64,000 nt of DNA. Origin: Woeseiaceae bacterium. Its GTDB lineage: Bacteria; Pseudomonadota; Gammaproteobacteria; Steroidobacterales; Woeseiaceae. Position 1 is the stretch's first letter. Every line of letters starts with the position of its first letter. Shown here piece after piece: positions 1 to 10,292 of the stretch. The position numbers were made by a program, and so were the translations under genes. A model generated the notes under the pieces. That model saw only the letters and a list, made by a program, of their open reading frames with translations. It made no database searches and was not told the DNA's origin. The stretch spans positions 1-64,000 of the forward strand of contig JAJFKS010000034.1 of assembly GCA_021773115.1 (NCBI GenBank), written 5' to 3'.

Positions 1-138
1 GACAGCCAAGCTGATGCGAGAGCCGACGTGTTCGATTACATCGAGTGCTTCTATAACCCGAGAGTACGCAGTAGGATGAAACGAAAGCAGAGTGAAGAAA
101 TTACTCTAGATGAAACTGTCCGGAAAATCGGGACCTAA
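1..138 (+). pseudogene. IS3-family transposase OrfB, C-terminal fragment (cut by window start)
   Basis: Frame 1 reads DSQADARADVFDYIECFYNPRVRSRMKRKQSEEITLDETVRKIGT*; the 'ADVFDYIE-FYN' block is typical of IS3 OrfB C-termini. The upstream part lies outside the window. Confidence 0.6.
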
Positions 139-397
139 CCCTTGGGGAATCGCCGGACAGAGCGTAACCGAACGCCGGACTCACCACCCATCCGACTAGC
201 CAGTCACGAGCGTCTGAGTAATGCGATTTGCCTAAGAACTGACAGGCCAGGACATGCGGCAGGAAATGCAACGCAAAATGCACGCATCCAACGTTGCATG
301 AGTCCTGATTCGAAACCTGTGTTGACTGCGGTTATGATGCCCGACATGAGAATGCCGATGGAGCGAATGGGTTGTGTCAGTCGGTCTTGGCGTTGGG

Positions 398-527
398 TCA
401 ACCCGAAAGGGGAGGAGCCCATAGCTGGGACAAAGCCGTTCGGCTGGCTGATAGGAGCCGTATGAGCGGAGACGTTCACGTACGGTTCTGCGAGGGCCTT
501 GGGGTGAAATCCCCCAGGGCTACTCAC
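398..527 (+). mobile_element. Group II intron 3' end (domains V and VI), remnant
   Basis: GAGCCGTATGAGCGGAGACGTTCACGTACGGTTC (455-488) matches the domain V pattern; it is followed by a domain VI-like hairpin GGGCCTTGGGGTGAAATCCCCCAGGGCT and a CTACTCAC terminus. No intron RT ORF is present in the window. Confidence 0.75.
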
Positions 528-1986
528 CCCAGCCGTAGGCTTGCATCATAATGTCGAAGATAACATTCTGTTCAAGGACACCGCGAACGTTCTCTGAGCC
601 CGCTCCGGTGCCGTACAAAGCGACATCCTCACCGCCATGGGTCTCGTCATTGCTTATCGTACCGTCAGCCTCGATATCGACGACTGCGACCAGAGATTGC
701 GCTACTGCATGTATACCGGTAACGGGCGTGGGCCTAGGAAGCTCGGTAAGCGCACCCGGCCCGTTGGAGTAACCGAGTGTTGTGTAAGGCAGCCCGTCCG
801 CCGCGATCGTCGGGTTCTGGTTTGGTTCCCCGTTTTTGTCGTTGCCGATGACCAGGCCAAGGATCGGATTGCCGCGTGTCGGGTAGCCGCTGATCGTGAA
901 AACATGGGAATGGTCTGCCGTGACCAGCACCAAAGTATTTTTTAGATCGATCTTTTCGAGGGCGGTCTCGATGGCGTGATTGAACTCCTGCGCCTCAAGT
1001 AGGGCGTAGCCGGGCTTGCCGTCGTGATGGCCGTGGTCGATTCGACCGCCTTCGACCATTAGAAAGTAGCCGTTATTGTCACCTGCGAGAAGGTCGATCG
1101 CGGTTGCTGTCATCTGCGATAGCGACGGTTCTGTCGAGTTCTCCTGGCGATCCGCGATAAACGTCATATGCGAATCCGAAAACAGGCCGAGCACCTGATC
1201 GCCAGATTGCAGGCTGGTCAATTGGTCTGCCGAGGTCACGTATCGGCGCTGTCGCCCGCCGGACAGCCACTGTCCAACCAGGTTATCGCCCGGGTCACTG
1301 CGAGTACCGCCGTGATCACTACCGAAAAAAGCGCTTCGAGCACCGCCCATAGCGATATCCAAACTTCTTCCGCCTGCGAAGTTAACGAGTTGGTACGCGA
1401 TATCTCGGCACCCGCGTTCCCAATCCGCGTGCGGCATCTGCCCATCAGATTCCCAATCCCGTTCCGGGGAGTGTGCGTAAATAGCCGCGGGCGTGGCGTG
1501 CGTAACGCGCGCCGTAGTGACGAAGCCAACCGCTTTACCACGCTCCTCGGCAATCTCGCCGATTGTCGCCAAAGGATTTGCGAGGGCATCCGTGCAAGCT
1601 TGCCGCTTTACTTGCGGAGCGACACTAATAACACCCGCACGCGTCTTTTGCCCGGTAACCATGGCCGTCGCGGCCCCGGCCGAGTCGGGTACCTGTTGAT
1701 TCGTGTTGTATGTCTTCACGAGTGCGACGTTGGGGAAGCGTTCGAACGCGAGCCAGTGTTCCTCGCCGCTCATACCCTGCGACTGGCCGTCGAAAATACG
1801 CGCCGCTGTCACTGTCGATACGCCCATGCCATCGCCGATAAACAGAATGACGTTTTTCGCATGGGTAGCTCCCGAAACAGGCCTATATACCGGTGTCGTA
1901 CAACTTGTCAGTGCGAGAACAACCGGGCCGAGAATCGAGATTCGGAACGACACGATGAGGGAATGCTGCTTTCTGGAAGATGGCAT
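520..1986 (-). CDS. phoA: Alkaline phosphatase, PhoA family (probable lipoprotein)
   Basis: NVILFIGDGMG, VPDSAGAATAMVTG, VEGGRIDHGHHDG and TADHSH motifs; LALTSC lipobox-like signal. Internal ATG at 1986 preferred over 2022. Confidence 0.88.
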   Translation of the reverse strand: MPSSRKQHSLIVSFRISILGPVVLALTSCTTPVYRPVSGATHAKNVILFIGDGMGVSTVTAARIFDGQSQGMSGEEHWLAFERFPNVALVKTYNTNQQVPDSAGAATAMVTGQKTRAGVISVAPQVKRQACTDALANPLATIGEIAEERGKAVGFVTTARVTHATPAAIYAHSPERDWESDGQMPHADWERGCRDIAYQLVNFAGGRSLDIAMGGARSAFFGSDHGGTRSDPGDNLVGQWLSGGRQRRYVTSADQLTSLQSGDQVLGLFSDSHMTFIADRQENSTEPSLSQMTATAIDLLAGDNNGYFLMVEGGRIDHGHHDGKPGYALLEAQEFNHAIETALEKIDLKNTLVLVTADHSHVFTISGYPTRGNPILGLVIGNDKNGEPNQNPTIAADGLPYTTLGYSNGPGALTELPRPTPVTGIHAVAQSLVAVVDIEADGTISNDETHGGEDVALYGTGAGSENVRGVLEQNVIFDIMMQAYGWGE

Positions 1987-2198
1987 GGATACTGTTACAG
2001 AGGGTTGGCAAGACGAATACATGCAAACACACGAACGTGAATCATTTGTTACCAGCCGTCGATGCGTTGGTCTTCGTAAGGCCGAATACCCGCAACAGAT
2101 AATTCACAAGAGTGCCAATTGACAGTCATGTAACGGTAATACGCGCGATTTACAGTCTCGCACTCAATTCTCGAATATAAACAAAGTGGGGAAAGGAC

Positions 2199-4814
2199 AT
2201 GGTTAAATGCCACCGCGCGATACTTGTGGCCGCCGGCAGTACACTCTTGCTGGCAGGAACAAATGCACAGGAAACGAGCGCCGGGAGCGAAAGCCTTGAG
2301 GAAATCGTTGTGTACGGAACCGCCAGGAATCGATTTGAGTCGATTACTCAAAAAAGAGAATCGGACCGGATTGTCGATGCGCTGGGGACGGATGAACTCG
2401 GCCAGCTGCCCGACAAGAACCTTGGCGAATCGCTGAATCGAATTGCCGGCGTCAGTATGTTGGTTGAAAAAGGCGAGGGGCGCTATGTTCAGCTTCGCGG
2501 AATTCGCCCCGAGCTCAACAATGTAACGCTCAACGGCGTGGCGATTGGTTCGCCGGAGGCGGAAGGCGGCGGTCGAGTGACGCCTTTTGATGTTCTTTCC
2601 GGAAGCATGCTTAGCGCCGTGCAGGTCGTCAAGACGCCGACGGCTGACATGGACGCTCAGGGCATAGGTGGCACGGTAAACATAGAAACTCGTATGCCAT
2701 TTGACCGGAGCGATAGTTACTACGGATATGCCACCGCGCGCCTCGGTTACGAAGAAGTTCGCCCGGAAAACGACGCCTTTGCGGGTCGCGATCCCTACGG
2801 TGTTGATGCGTTGATGTCCGGGAAGAATGATGCGGCAACGGTCGGCTGGCTTTTAGGCGGATCTTTCTCGTCAAGAGAATATGTTGCACAGGGCATATTT
2901 CAGGACGACTGGCGTGAAGTAGACGGCACAAATCTTCCGGAAGAGGTGAAGAACAACTATTACATCATCGGCCGGGAGCGCGTAAACGTTTCTGGTGCGA
3001 TTGAACTTCGCCCCAATGACGAGGTGCGATATTTCGTACGTGGATTCTACGCAGCGTGGGACGAATTTCAGCATCGCAATCGTTTTCAGCAAGGTCTCGG
3101 CAGCGGTGTCTCCGCAATCTCCGCGATAAGCGGCACCGCGGATGGAAACCGGATCTCGTCGAACATCCGCCTCGAAGAGGTCGAAAAGACCCTACTGTCA
3201 TTAACCGCCGGTGGAGAAAACAGGTTTGGCGAGACGGTGACGGCGGACTATTCATTTCAGCTAAACAAAAATGAAATTGCCGAGCCATATTCCTATTGGG
3301 AATTTCGTTCCGGCAGCGATTTCGGGCCGGATGCCTGGGATATCGGTAGTAACGGCGTTATCTCGATAACGCCAGATGCGGCGGGGCTTGATCGCCAGGA
3401 TCCCGACAATATCGATTTTCGGCGGGCTCGATTTCAGGATCGAGACCTCAGCGAAGACGCGCTGATTGCCGCTGGTAACCTCGAATGGACGCTGGACAAC
3501 GGCTATGTCAAAGCCGGTTTGAAATTCACCACGACTGACCGCGAAAACGACTTCACGCGAAACCGCTTTGACGGCGGTATTCTGGACCTGAACCTCGGAA
3601 CTGAATCCTCCTTTACGAATGGGGCATTCACGAACGATGTTCGGGCAGGCGACGTGCCCAATATCTGGATGGACGTTGGCGCCATGGATCGGTTTTTCGC
3701 CGATCCTGCGAACGCGGATTACTTTGAAAAAAATGACGGTGATTCTTTCGCGTCGAATTTTTCCGGCGACTACGATATCACAGAGAGCATTTACGCAGCG
3801 TATGTTATGGGTAGCCATAGTATTGCCGACTGGGAGATCATCGGCGGTATTCGTTTCGAGCAAACGGATGTCGACTCCACCGGCTTTCTGCTGATCGACG
3901 GTGAAGCACAGAGAGCGAGCGCCGACGGTGACTATACGTCAGTTCTGCCATCGGTCATCGTCAATTGGCGGGCAACCGACGACATCGTCTTACGCGGAGC
4001 TGTGACCAGAGCACTTGGGCGCCCCGACTACGACGTAATCGCGCCGCGCTCAAGGTACAATGAAGAACTCGGTGAAGGCTCGCTTTCCATCGGCAACTCG
4101 GCGCTCGAAGCACGTCACTCCTGGAACTACGATCTATCCGCCGAGTGGTATCCAAGCGATCTTACCGCGATTTCGGTCGCGTTATTCTACAAAGACATCG
4201 ACAACGAGTTTGTGGGGCGATCAGAACGGCTGGTTGGCCAGCCAGCCATCGACGATGCGGTCGCCTCGCTCGGACTGACGGGCGCTATTGATACCTCTAT
4301 TCTCGACGAGCTCACGGTCGCGACGACAGAGAATGGTGAATCGTCACAGCTGTTCGGTGTTGAGTTGGCTGCACAGGCGCAATTTACGTTTCTGCCGTCG
4401 CCGTTTGATGGTCTTGGCGGCGCGGTTTCAGCCGCTTTCGTTGATGCAGAGGTTGATATTCTACGTGATGGATTGCTGGAAACGCTGCCATTACCCGGAC
4501 AGGCGGAGACGAGCTACAACGTATCGTTGTTTTTTCAAAATGAAAGTCTCGATGCTGCGGTATCTTTTGCGCTCAACGATAGTTTCCTGACAGAGATCAA
4601 TGGCAGTCGCGCCGAAGACCTCGATCAGGGCCAGTTTGGTCGCTGGGATGCAAGGCTCGCGTATACCGTTCGTGAGAACTTCAAACTGTTCTTCGAGGGT
4701 GTCAACCTGAACGATGAGCCGACCTCGGAATTTCAGGGTGGTATCAAGCGGCAGAATACAGAGTTCGAGTACGTCGGTCGCACCTACTACTTCGGCGTAT
4801 CGCTTGGGTTCTAG
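2199..4814 (+). CDS. TonB-dependent receptor
   Basis: Signal peptide, plug region (LPDKNLGESLNRIAGVSMLVEKGEGRYVQLRGIRPELNNVTLNGV) and C-terminal beta-barrel ending in GVSLGF. Confidence 0.92.
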   Translation: MVKCHRAILVAAGSTLLLAGTNAQETSAGSESLEEIVVYGTARNRFESITQKRESDRIVDALGTDELGQLPDKNLGESLNRIAGVSMLVEKGEGRYVQLRGIRPELNNVTLNGVAIGSPEAEGGGRVTPFDVLSGSMLSAVQVVKTPTADMDAQGIGGTVNIETRMPFDRSDSYYGYATARLGYEEVRPENDAFAGRDPYGVDALMSGKNDAATVGWLLGGSFSSREYVAQGIFQDDWREVDGTNLPEEVKNNYYIIGRERVNVSGAIELRPNDEVRYFVRGFYAAWDEFQHRNRFQQGLGSGVSAISAISGTADGNRISSNIRLEEVEKTLLSLTAGGENRFGETVTADYSFQLNKNEIAEPYSYWEFRSGSDFGPDAWDIGSNGVISITPDAAGLDRQDPDNIDFRRARFQDRDLSEDALIAAGNLEWTLDNGYVKAGLKFTTTDRENDFTRNRFDGGILDLNLGTESSFTNGAFTNDVRAGDVPNIWMDVGAMDRFFADPANADYFEKNDGDSFASNFSGDYDITESIYAAYVMGSHSIADWEIIGGIRFEQTDVDSTGFLLIDGEAQRASADGDYTSVLPSVIVNWRATDDIVLRGAVTRALGRPDYDVIAPRSRYNEELGEGSLSIGNSALEARHSWNYDLSAEWYPSDLTAISVALFYKDIDNEFVGRSERLVGQPAIDDAVASLGLTGAIDTSILDELTVATTENGESSQLFGVELAAQAQFTFLPSPFDGLGGAVSAAFVDAEVDILRDGLLETLPLPGQAETSYNVSLFFQNESLDAAVSFALNDSFLTEINGSRAEDLDQGQFGRWDARLAYTVRENFKLFFEGVNLNDEPTSEFQGGIKRQNTEFEYVGRTYYFGVSLGF

Positions 4815-4823
4815 GCGTCCAGT

Positions 4824-5663
4824 ATGCGAGTCGTCCTGTTCTTGTTCACCGCGTCGCTCGCCCCCTGGGTACAGGCGGAGGAACTGGCGGCGAGAACGCT
4901 TCGCGTCTATGATTCGTCGGATGCCGATCAGGGTGTTGCGGTTGACAGGAATTACTTTTTTGCGGTTGATAATTGGGTCATTGCCAAACACAGTCGTGCG
5001 ACCGGCGAACTGGTCGCGCGCTGGGACGGTGGCGAACGAGGGCCGATTCAGCACATGAACAGCTGCATCGTGCTGGAGAATATCCTCGAATGCGCGCACT
5101 CGAATTACCCTGCGACACCGATGGCCAGTTCGATCGAGATGTTCGATTCGAAAACGATGACACACGTCGGCAGCCACAGCTTTGGTCTCACGGATGAGGG
5201 CTCGATCACCTGGACGGATACTATAGACGGTGGTCGGGTCGCCGGGTTCGCGCACTACGCAGAAAACGGCGGCGAGCCATTCAAAGACAACAGCTACGGC
5301 GCTGTTGTGACATATGACACTGAATGGCGGCGTACCGGCGGCTATGCGTTTCCACCAGAGATCAGCCTGCGTATGGCACCTCACGCCGCGTCGGGCGGTG
5401 CAATCGGTCCGGACGGACTCTTGTATGTTCTTGGCCATGATCGGCCGGAAATGTACGCGCTCGCAAAACCGCGAATGGGCCCGTATCTGATTCATTTGGC
5501 GACTATCGTGTTGGCGGCGGAGGGCCAGGCGTTTTCGTTTGAATCGCGAGGCAATCGTAATGTCTGGGTTATCGACCGCCGTCAAGGCAAAGTTCGCCAG
5601 ATTGAATTGCCGCCCGTAAGAGGCTACGACGAGAGCGGTGTGTTCCGTTCAGGAAAACCGTAA
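4824..5663 (+). CDS. Secreted protein of unknown function, possibly beta-propeller-like
   Basis: Signal peptide MRVVLFLFTASLAPWVQA; begins 9 bp after the TBDT stop, so probably co-transcribed. Confidence 0.65.
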   Translation: MRVVLFLFTASLAPWVQAEELAARTLRVYDSSDADQGVAVDRNYFFAVDNWVIAKHSRATGELVARWDGGERGPIQHMNSCIVLENILECAHSNYPATPMASSIEMFDSKTMTHVGSHSFGLTDEGSITWTDTIDGGRVAGFAHYAENGGEPFKDNSYGAVVTYDTEWRRTGGYAFPPEISLRMAPHAASGGAIGPDGLLYVLGHDRPEMYALAKPRMGPYLIHLATIVLAAEGQAFSFESRGNRNVWVIDRRQGKVRQIELPPVRGYDESGVFRSGKP

Positions 5664-7316
5664 CGATTCAGCGCTCTTGACGATATTTATGGACCGCAGC
5701 GTCTCAACGTTGTAGTCAGTTGTCAGAATATCTGTCACAGACAGGTAGTCTGCCAAAGCACCGTCGTGAGTGAGCTGCAGTCGTACGTAACCATTGTGTA
5801 GACAGTCGGTCCACACCACTTCTTCATTGTGTTCGGCCAACAAAGAGTCCATGAGTTTCGCACCCTCGATTCCGAAGCCGATAAAATCGCCGGGTGATGT
5901 AATTCCGGATGTACCGAGTTCCAAACCCATTGCCTTGCCGCGCCCGTCAAACAGCGCGTTTGACCAGAAACTGTGGCTGTCACCGGTCAGCACCAGGAGG
6001 TCCTGCACGCCGCAGCCCTGGCACAAGGTATAAAATTTCTCGCGGGCCCAGCCGTAACCATCCCAGGGATCGAGATAGATTGGCAGGTCCAGTTCGCCGA
6101 TACGCTTTAGATAAGCCAACGCGCTGTTGATCGGATTCGAGGCATCTCCGCTCCTCTCCGCGAACAAGGGATGGTCGAGTTTTGGGCCATGCGTTCGGGC
6201 CATCGGTATTTGATTACCAATCAATCGCCATGGGCGTGCTTCATTGACCGACTCGCGTAACGCGTCAGCAAGGAACGACTCCATACGGTCTGATAGAAGG
6301 TTTCTGCCAGACGCTCCGAGTACCTCTTTTTGGAAGCGCTGCGCATCCGCATAATCATTGATCTTGTCCTTGAAATCGTCGTAGTCGATCTGTTCGGCTC
6401 TGCTTGTGTGTCGAGTTTCCAAAGTGACCAGGCTGGCGAGATCGCCAAACCGGTAGTGCTGCCAGCGCTCGGTCTGTGAGTGGCCATGGTGCGGTTCTCT
6501 CACCGGCATCCACTCGTAGTACGCCTGTAGAGAGGCTGCTCGTCGCGTTGCCCAGTCACCTTCCTGCTGCGGCTGATGGTTCTGTGCGCCGCCCAACCAG
6601 GGGTTATTGGTCGTTTCATGGTCGTCCCAGATAGCGATCATCGGGTGTGCGGAATGCATCATCTGTGACTGCACGTCGCCTTTGTATTGCGCATGACGGG
6701 TACGATAGTCGTTCAGGGTTTGAATTTCGTGGCGCGGTTCGTGAACTCGTTCGAGTTTGTAACCAGTCGATCCGCCGTAACCGTCCGGGCCGTACTCGTA
6801 GATGTAATCTCCGAGATGCAGGACGAAATCGACGGTATCGTCATTGGCGATCGCTTCGTAGGCGTTGAAATAGCCAAACGGAAAGTTCGAACAAGAGGCG
6901 ACGGCAATTCCCAATCGATTCAGATGTCCAACCGGCAATGTCCGCGTGCGCCCGACCACCGAACGCTTTCCCTTGACCTCAAAGCAGTAGAAATACTGGT
7001 GTCCCGGACTGAGATTGTTCGCCACCACTTTGCAGGTAAAGTCTCGTCTTGCGTCGGTCGAAAGGCGGCCCGAATCAACGACCATCCGCATTGCCGGATC
7101 GCTGGCGATAGCCCAATGCACATCCACCGCGCTGTCATGGCCTGAAACCCGGGTCCAGAGTACGACGCTTCTGTGATCCGGATCGCCGCTGGCGACACCG
7201 TGTGCGAATGCTTCGTCGGGCTCTGGCATTCGGGACCACGAGCGTGTTGAAACGGGAAGTAATAGAGCAGACGAGGCGCCAATCAGTGCCTGCCTGCGAG
7301 TGACTCGAGACGACAT
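5649..7316 (-). CDS. phoD: Alkaline phosphatase PhoD family
   Basis: Tat-like signal SSRVTRRQALIG; FAHGVASGDPDHRSVVLWTRV, HLGDYIYEYG, IWDDHETTNN and LTGDSHSFW motifs. Confidence 0.9.
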   Translation of the reverse strand: MSSRVTRRQALIGASSALLLPVSTRSWSRMPEPDEAFAHGVASGDPDHRSVVLWTRVSGHDSAVDVHWAIASDPAMRMVVDSGRLSTDARRDFTCKVVANNLSPGHQYFYCFEVKGKRSVVGRTRTLPVGHLNRLGIAVASCSNFPFGYFNAYEAIANDDTVDFVLHLGDYIYEYGPDGYGGSTGYKLERVHEPRHEIQTLNDYRTRHAQYKGDVQSQMMHSAHPMIAIWDDHETTNNPWLGGAQNHQPQQEGDWATRRAASLQAYYEWMPVREPHHGHSQTERWQHYRFGDLASLVTLETRHTSRAEQIDYDDFKDKINDYADAQRFQKEVLGASGRNLLSDRMESFLADALRESVNEARPWRLIGNQIPMARTHGPKLDHPLFAERSGDASNPINSALAYLKRIGELDLPIYLDPWDGYGWAREKFYTLCQGCGVQDLLVLTGDSHSFWSNALFDGRGKAMGLELGTSGITSPGDFIGFGIEGAKLMDSLLAEHNEEVVWTDCLHNGYVRLQLTHDGALADYLSVTDILTTDYNVETLRSINIVKSAESLRFS

Positions 7317-7324
7317 CAGTCTGC

Positions 7325-9712
7325 CTAGAAGTCTAAGTTGAACGAAACAGAGTAAGTACGTGGAGCACCGATCCACGCACCTTGACCGGCAATACCGCCG
7401 AGGTACTCTTCATCAAATACGTTATTGACAACGAAGTTGATACTGAGTCCCTGCAGCATTTCATCGAAACTATCTGCTGTCATGTTGAGATAGAAATCGG
7501 TGATGGTGTTGGCGTCCGCTTGCCAGCTATTGTCGATTCGAATCTGCCGGTCGCCAGTATATTTTGCTGTGATGCCGGCATGCGCGTTCTCGGTCAGCGC
7601 GAAATCGAGTGATGTGACCAACTGGGATTCGGGAATGCCGACAACATCATTGCCGGGAATAATACCGAGCGCGCCGTCGACAAGCGAATCACCAGTGCCG
7701 AGGTAGCTTGAGTCATCGGAGGAGTACGACATGTACAGTCCGATGGAATCCATAACTTGCAGCGTGCCGGAAATTTCCAGGCCACTGGATTCGATGCCAC
7801 CGGCATTAAAGTAGGTGCCGTTTGTACCGATCTCATAATTCGGACCCGAGGCGGTTTCTGCGCTCAGGAAAATGATGCGATTGCTGAAGTCGGTATCGTA
7901 GTAAGTCGCAGTGAGTGATGCCCGCTCGGTGTGGAAGCGCGCACCGAACTCGAGGTTCTCCGCTGTTTCCGGTTGAATCGTGGCGAGGTCGGAATTCGGC
8001 CGCTCAAGCACCAGGTCGGAAATCGCCTTGAAGTTTTCGGCATAACCGCCGAATACCTCGAGGTTCTCGGTGACTTCCCACAACAGGCCACCCGAAATCA
8101 ATACGTCCGAATCGGAGTTGATCGTAGCGCCGGGGGAGTCACCGAACAGGTCCTGCCGCTCAACATCGATGAAGTACTGCTTGAGGCCCAGCGTTACGAC
8201 GAGTTCCCCGATGCGCAGACTGTCTTCGGCGTACCATTTGGCGGTGTCTTGCGGGTAGCTTCGGTTGTACTGCGTCCAGTACGCGACGTTGTCGAACGCA
8301 ATACCAACACGAGTATCGGAGATCTTGTGCCAGTCGCGATATTCGTCGCGGGTGGCGTCCTCAGACCAAACGCCGCCGCGCAGCATGTTTTCCAGACCGC
8401 CCAGCTCGGCGCTCCACTCCGCATCAAGCGAAAAGCCTGTGCGCTCCTTCGCATAGTGAGTGTGCCGATAGGACTGAACGGCCAGCGAACCTGCCGGATG
8501 GCAGGCGGGATCGGATTCGGGGCCGGCACCACCGTAGGGGAACGAAATAGTCGATACACAACCTGCGATCGGATCCTGCCGAACGCCAGAGCCATCCACG
8601 AAATAGATCCGACCAAATGGCGCACCACCGTCAATGCCGGCATTGCCGGAAACTTCGGATTCCGAGCCACCAGCATCGTCTACAACGTCGACCACGTACG
8701 GCGGAATCCAGTCGCCCCGACCTTCATTTTCATGATAGTACGCCGCTGCGGATATCGTTACCGACTCCGAGATGTCCCAGTCCGCCTTAAGATAAGCGAA
8801 TGTATTCTCGCGCAAAGTCGACCACCCTTGGCGAAAGACCTGATCGACGTATGGAATGCCTGTCCACTGATCTGTCAGTCGGTCCCACTCCGGATTGGTT
8901 GAAAACTCGTCGGGGCTGAATAGACGTTGATAGTTGTCTTCATGTGTATCGTCATAAGACAGGTATCCTGTCATGCGAACGTCACCGAATTCACTGATCA
9001 ACTTTGCGGCGAAGTGATCACGATTGTTGTCGGCAATGCCATTGACCCAATCGCTCGCGTTCTGATGAGAAACTGAAAACCAGGCCCGGTTATCGCCAGC
9101 AAAAAGCCCGGTGTCGTAACGTACGTAAAACCGTTGTGCGTCGAATTCGCCGGCGCCAACTTGCGCGCGTACGCGTTTTTCTTCAAGTGGTTGATCCGTC
9201 GAGTAATTAATGGTTCCGCCCAGCGCCTCGAGCGAACGCGAGGCAATGTCTGCGGTGCCTTGCGATACTTCAACGCCACCCAGGTTGGCCGAATCGATGT
9301 AGCGATTGGCTTTTGCGCCGCCGCCGTAGTTTGAATTGCCGTTCGGCATACCGTCGATAGTCGTTCCGATCTGCTGTTCATCCAGGCTTACCTGGAATCC
9401 ACGGACGGAAATTGTTGTGGACCAGTCGTCAAACCCGTAGGTATCGCCTTCCTGTACAGATACGCCCGGCAAATTATCGATGACGGCGTTAACGCTTGTA
9501 ACAGGCGATTGCTGCAACGTCATCGACTCCGTCACTTCGTTGTTACTGAAGACGCGGCTCTTGCCTAAAACGACAATTTCTTCAATATCGGTTTCGTCCC
9601 CGCTATTCACGTCTTGCGCGAAAATATTGCCGGCTGCGAATAGCAAGGTACAGCCAATCGCAAAATAATTGCGAACCGCCGCCGCACCAATAATGTTTGT
9701 TTTGATTTTCAT
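7325..9712 (-). CDS. TonB-dependent receptor, operonic with phoD
   Basis: EEIVVLGKS TonB-box-like region, plug, barrel ending VSFNLDF; stop lies 8 bp before the PhoD start. Confidence 0.9.
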   Translation of the reverse strand: MKIKTNIIGAAAVRNYFAIGCTLLFAAGNIFAQDVNSGDETDIEEIVVLGKSRVFSNNEVTESMTLQQSPVTSVNAVIDNLPGVSVQEGDTYGFDDWSTTISVRGFQVSLDEQQIGTTIDGMPNGNSNYGGGAKANRYIDSANLGGVEVSQGTADIASRSLEALGGTINYSTDQPLEEKRVRAQVGAGEFDAQRFYVRYDTGLFAGDNRAWFSVSHQNASDWVNGIADNNRDHFAAKLISEFGDVRMTGYLSYDDTHEDNYQRLFSPDEFSTNPEWDRLTDQWTGIPYVDQVFRQGWSTLRENTFAYLKADWDISESVTISAAAYYHENEGRGDWIPPYVVDVVDDAGGSESEVSGNAGIDGGAPFGRIYFVDGSGVRQDPIAGCVSTISFPYGGAGPESDPACHPAGSLAVQSYRHTHYAKERTGFSLDAEWSAELGGLENMLRGGVWSEDATRDEYRDWHKISDTRVGIAFDNVAYWTQYNRSYPQDTAKWYAEDSLRIGELVVTLGLKQYFIDVERQDLFGDSPGATINSDSDVLISGGLLWEVTENLEVFGGYAENFKAISDLVLERPNSDLATIQPETAENLEFGARFHTERASLTATYYDTDFSNRIIFLSAETASGPNYEIGTNGTYFNAGGIESSGLEISGTLQVMDSIGLYMSYSSDDSSYLGTGDSLVDGALGIIPGNDVVGIPESQLVTSLDFALTENAHAGITAKYTGDRQIRIDNSWQADANTITDFYLNMTADSFDEMLQGLSINFVVNNVFDEEYLGGIAGQGAWIGAPRTYSVSFNLDF

Positions 9713-9932
9713 CGCCCTTATCCTCTTAGCCACTTATTGATGTGGTTTTGTTATTACATGAGCAGATGGTTCCGCCCGGGGATCGAGGATTTGAACAGGA
9801 AAATGTGACAAGCGGATTGGATGCCGATGACATTTGGCTTACGGTTTGATTTCGGTTCGATGGCGAAAAAGATTCAAACTTGAACAACGAGTCGAGTCCA
9901 CCGATCAAATTGACAGGCTCCCGTGAGTTCCT

Positions 9933-10118
9933 TTATTCGGTGGATTCCGTAACCGAAGCCGTGAATCGTCGACGCAACGCACGTTGATATGAAACTCGAT
10001 TGATTCGATCTACCCAATCTATTGCCGATTCGTCGGAGGACTGTACCAGGTCGTTGGCAAAAGTCCTGGAGGCATCAAGTGAGTCGCGATCGGGAGTGGG
10101 CGTTTCTTGTTGTTTCAT
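9933..10118 (-). CDS. Small hypothetical protein
   Basis: 61-aa ORF; a related decayed copy lies at 12689-12747, which supports it being or having been coding. Confidence 0.3.
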   Translation of the reverse strand: MKQQETPTPDRDSLDASRTFANDLVQSSDESAIDWVDRINRVSYQRALRRRFTASVTESTE

Positions 10119-10232
10119 CTGTTTTGATACCAGATCTTTTTGTATTGAATTTGATGCTATGTAATTCGTCAGTCCCTGTCTAATATTTCAATTACGTTAC
10201 GACGTTCGAAGGTCGCGGTTGCGGAGCCGGGC

Positions 10233-10264
10233 AAAAAATAAGCGACGCCTAAGTCGGCGTCGCT
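10233..10264 (-). terminator. Rho-independent terminator for the gene at 10293-10898
   Basis: 9-bp stem AGCGACGCC / GGCGTCGCT; on the minus strand followed by TATTTTTT. Confidence 0.75.
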
Positions 10265-10292
10265 GTTGCAGAAATTGACCTTTTTGATTTGG

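Noticed and set aside
1168-2040. 290-aa plus-strand ORF opposite phoA
   Set aside because: Antisense to a well-supported alkaline phosphatase; Arg/Ser-rich composition typical of a shadow frame.
4491-5585. 364-aa minus-strand ORF across the TBDT / secreted protein junction
   Set aside because: Overlaps two supported plus-strand genes; no recognisable motifs.
7931-8902. 323-aa plus-strand ORF opposite the TBDT
   Set aside because: Antisense shadow of a clear TBDT.
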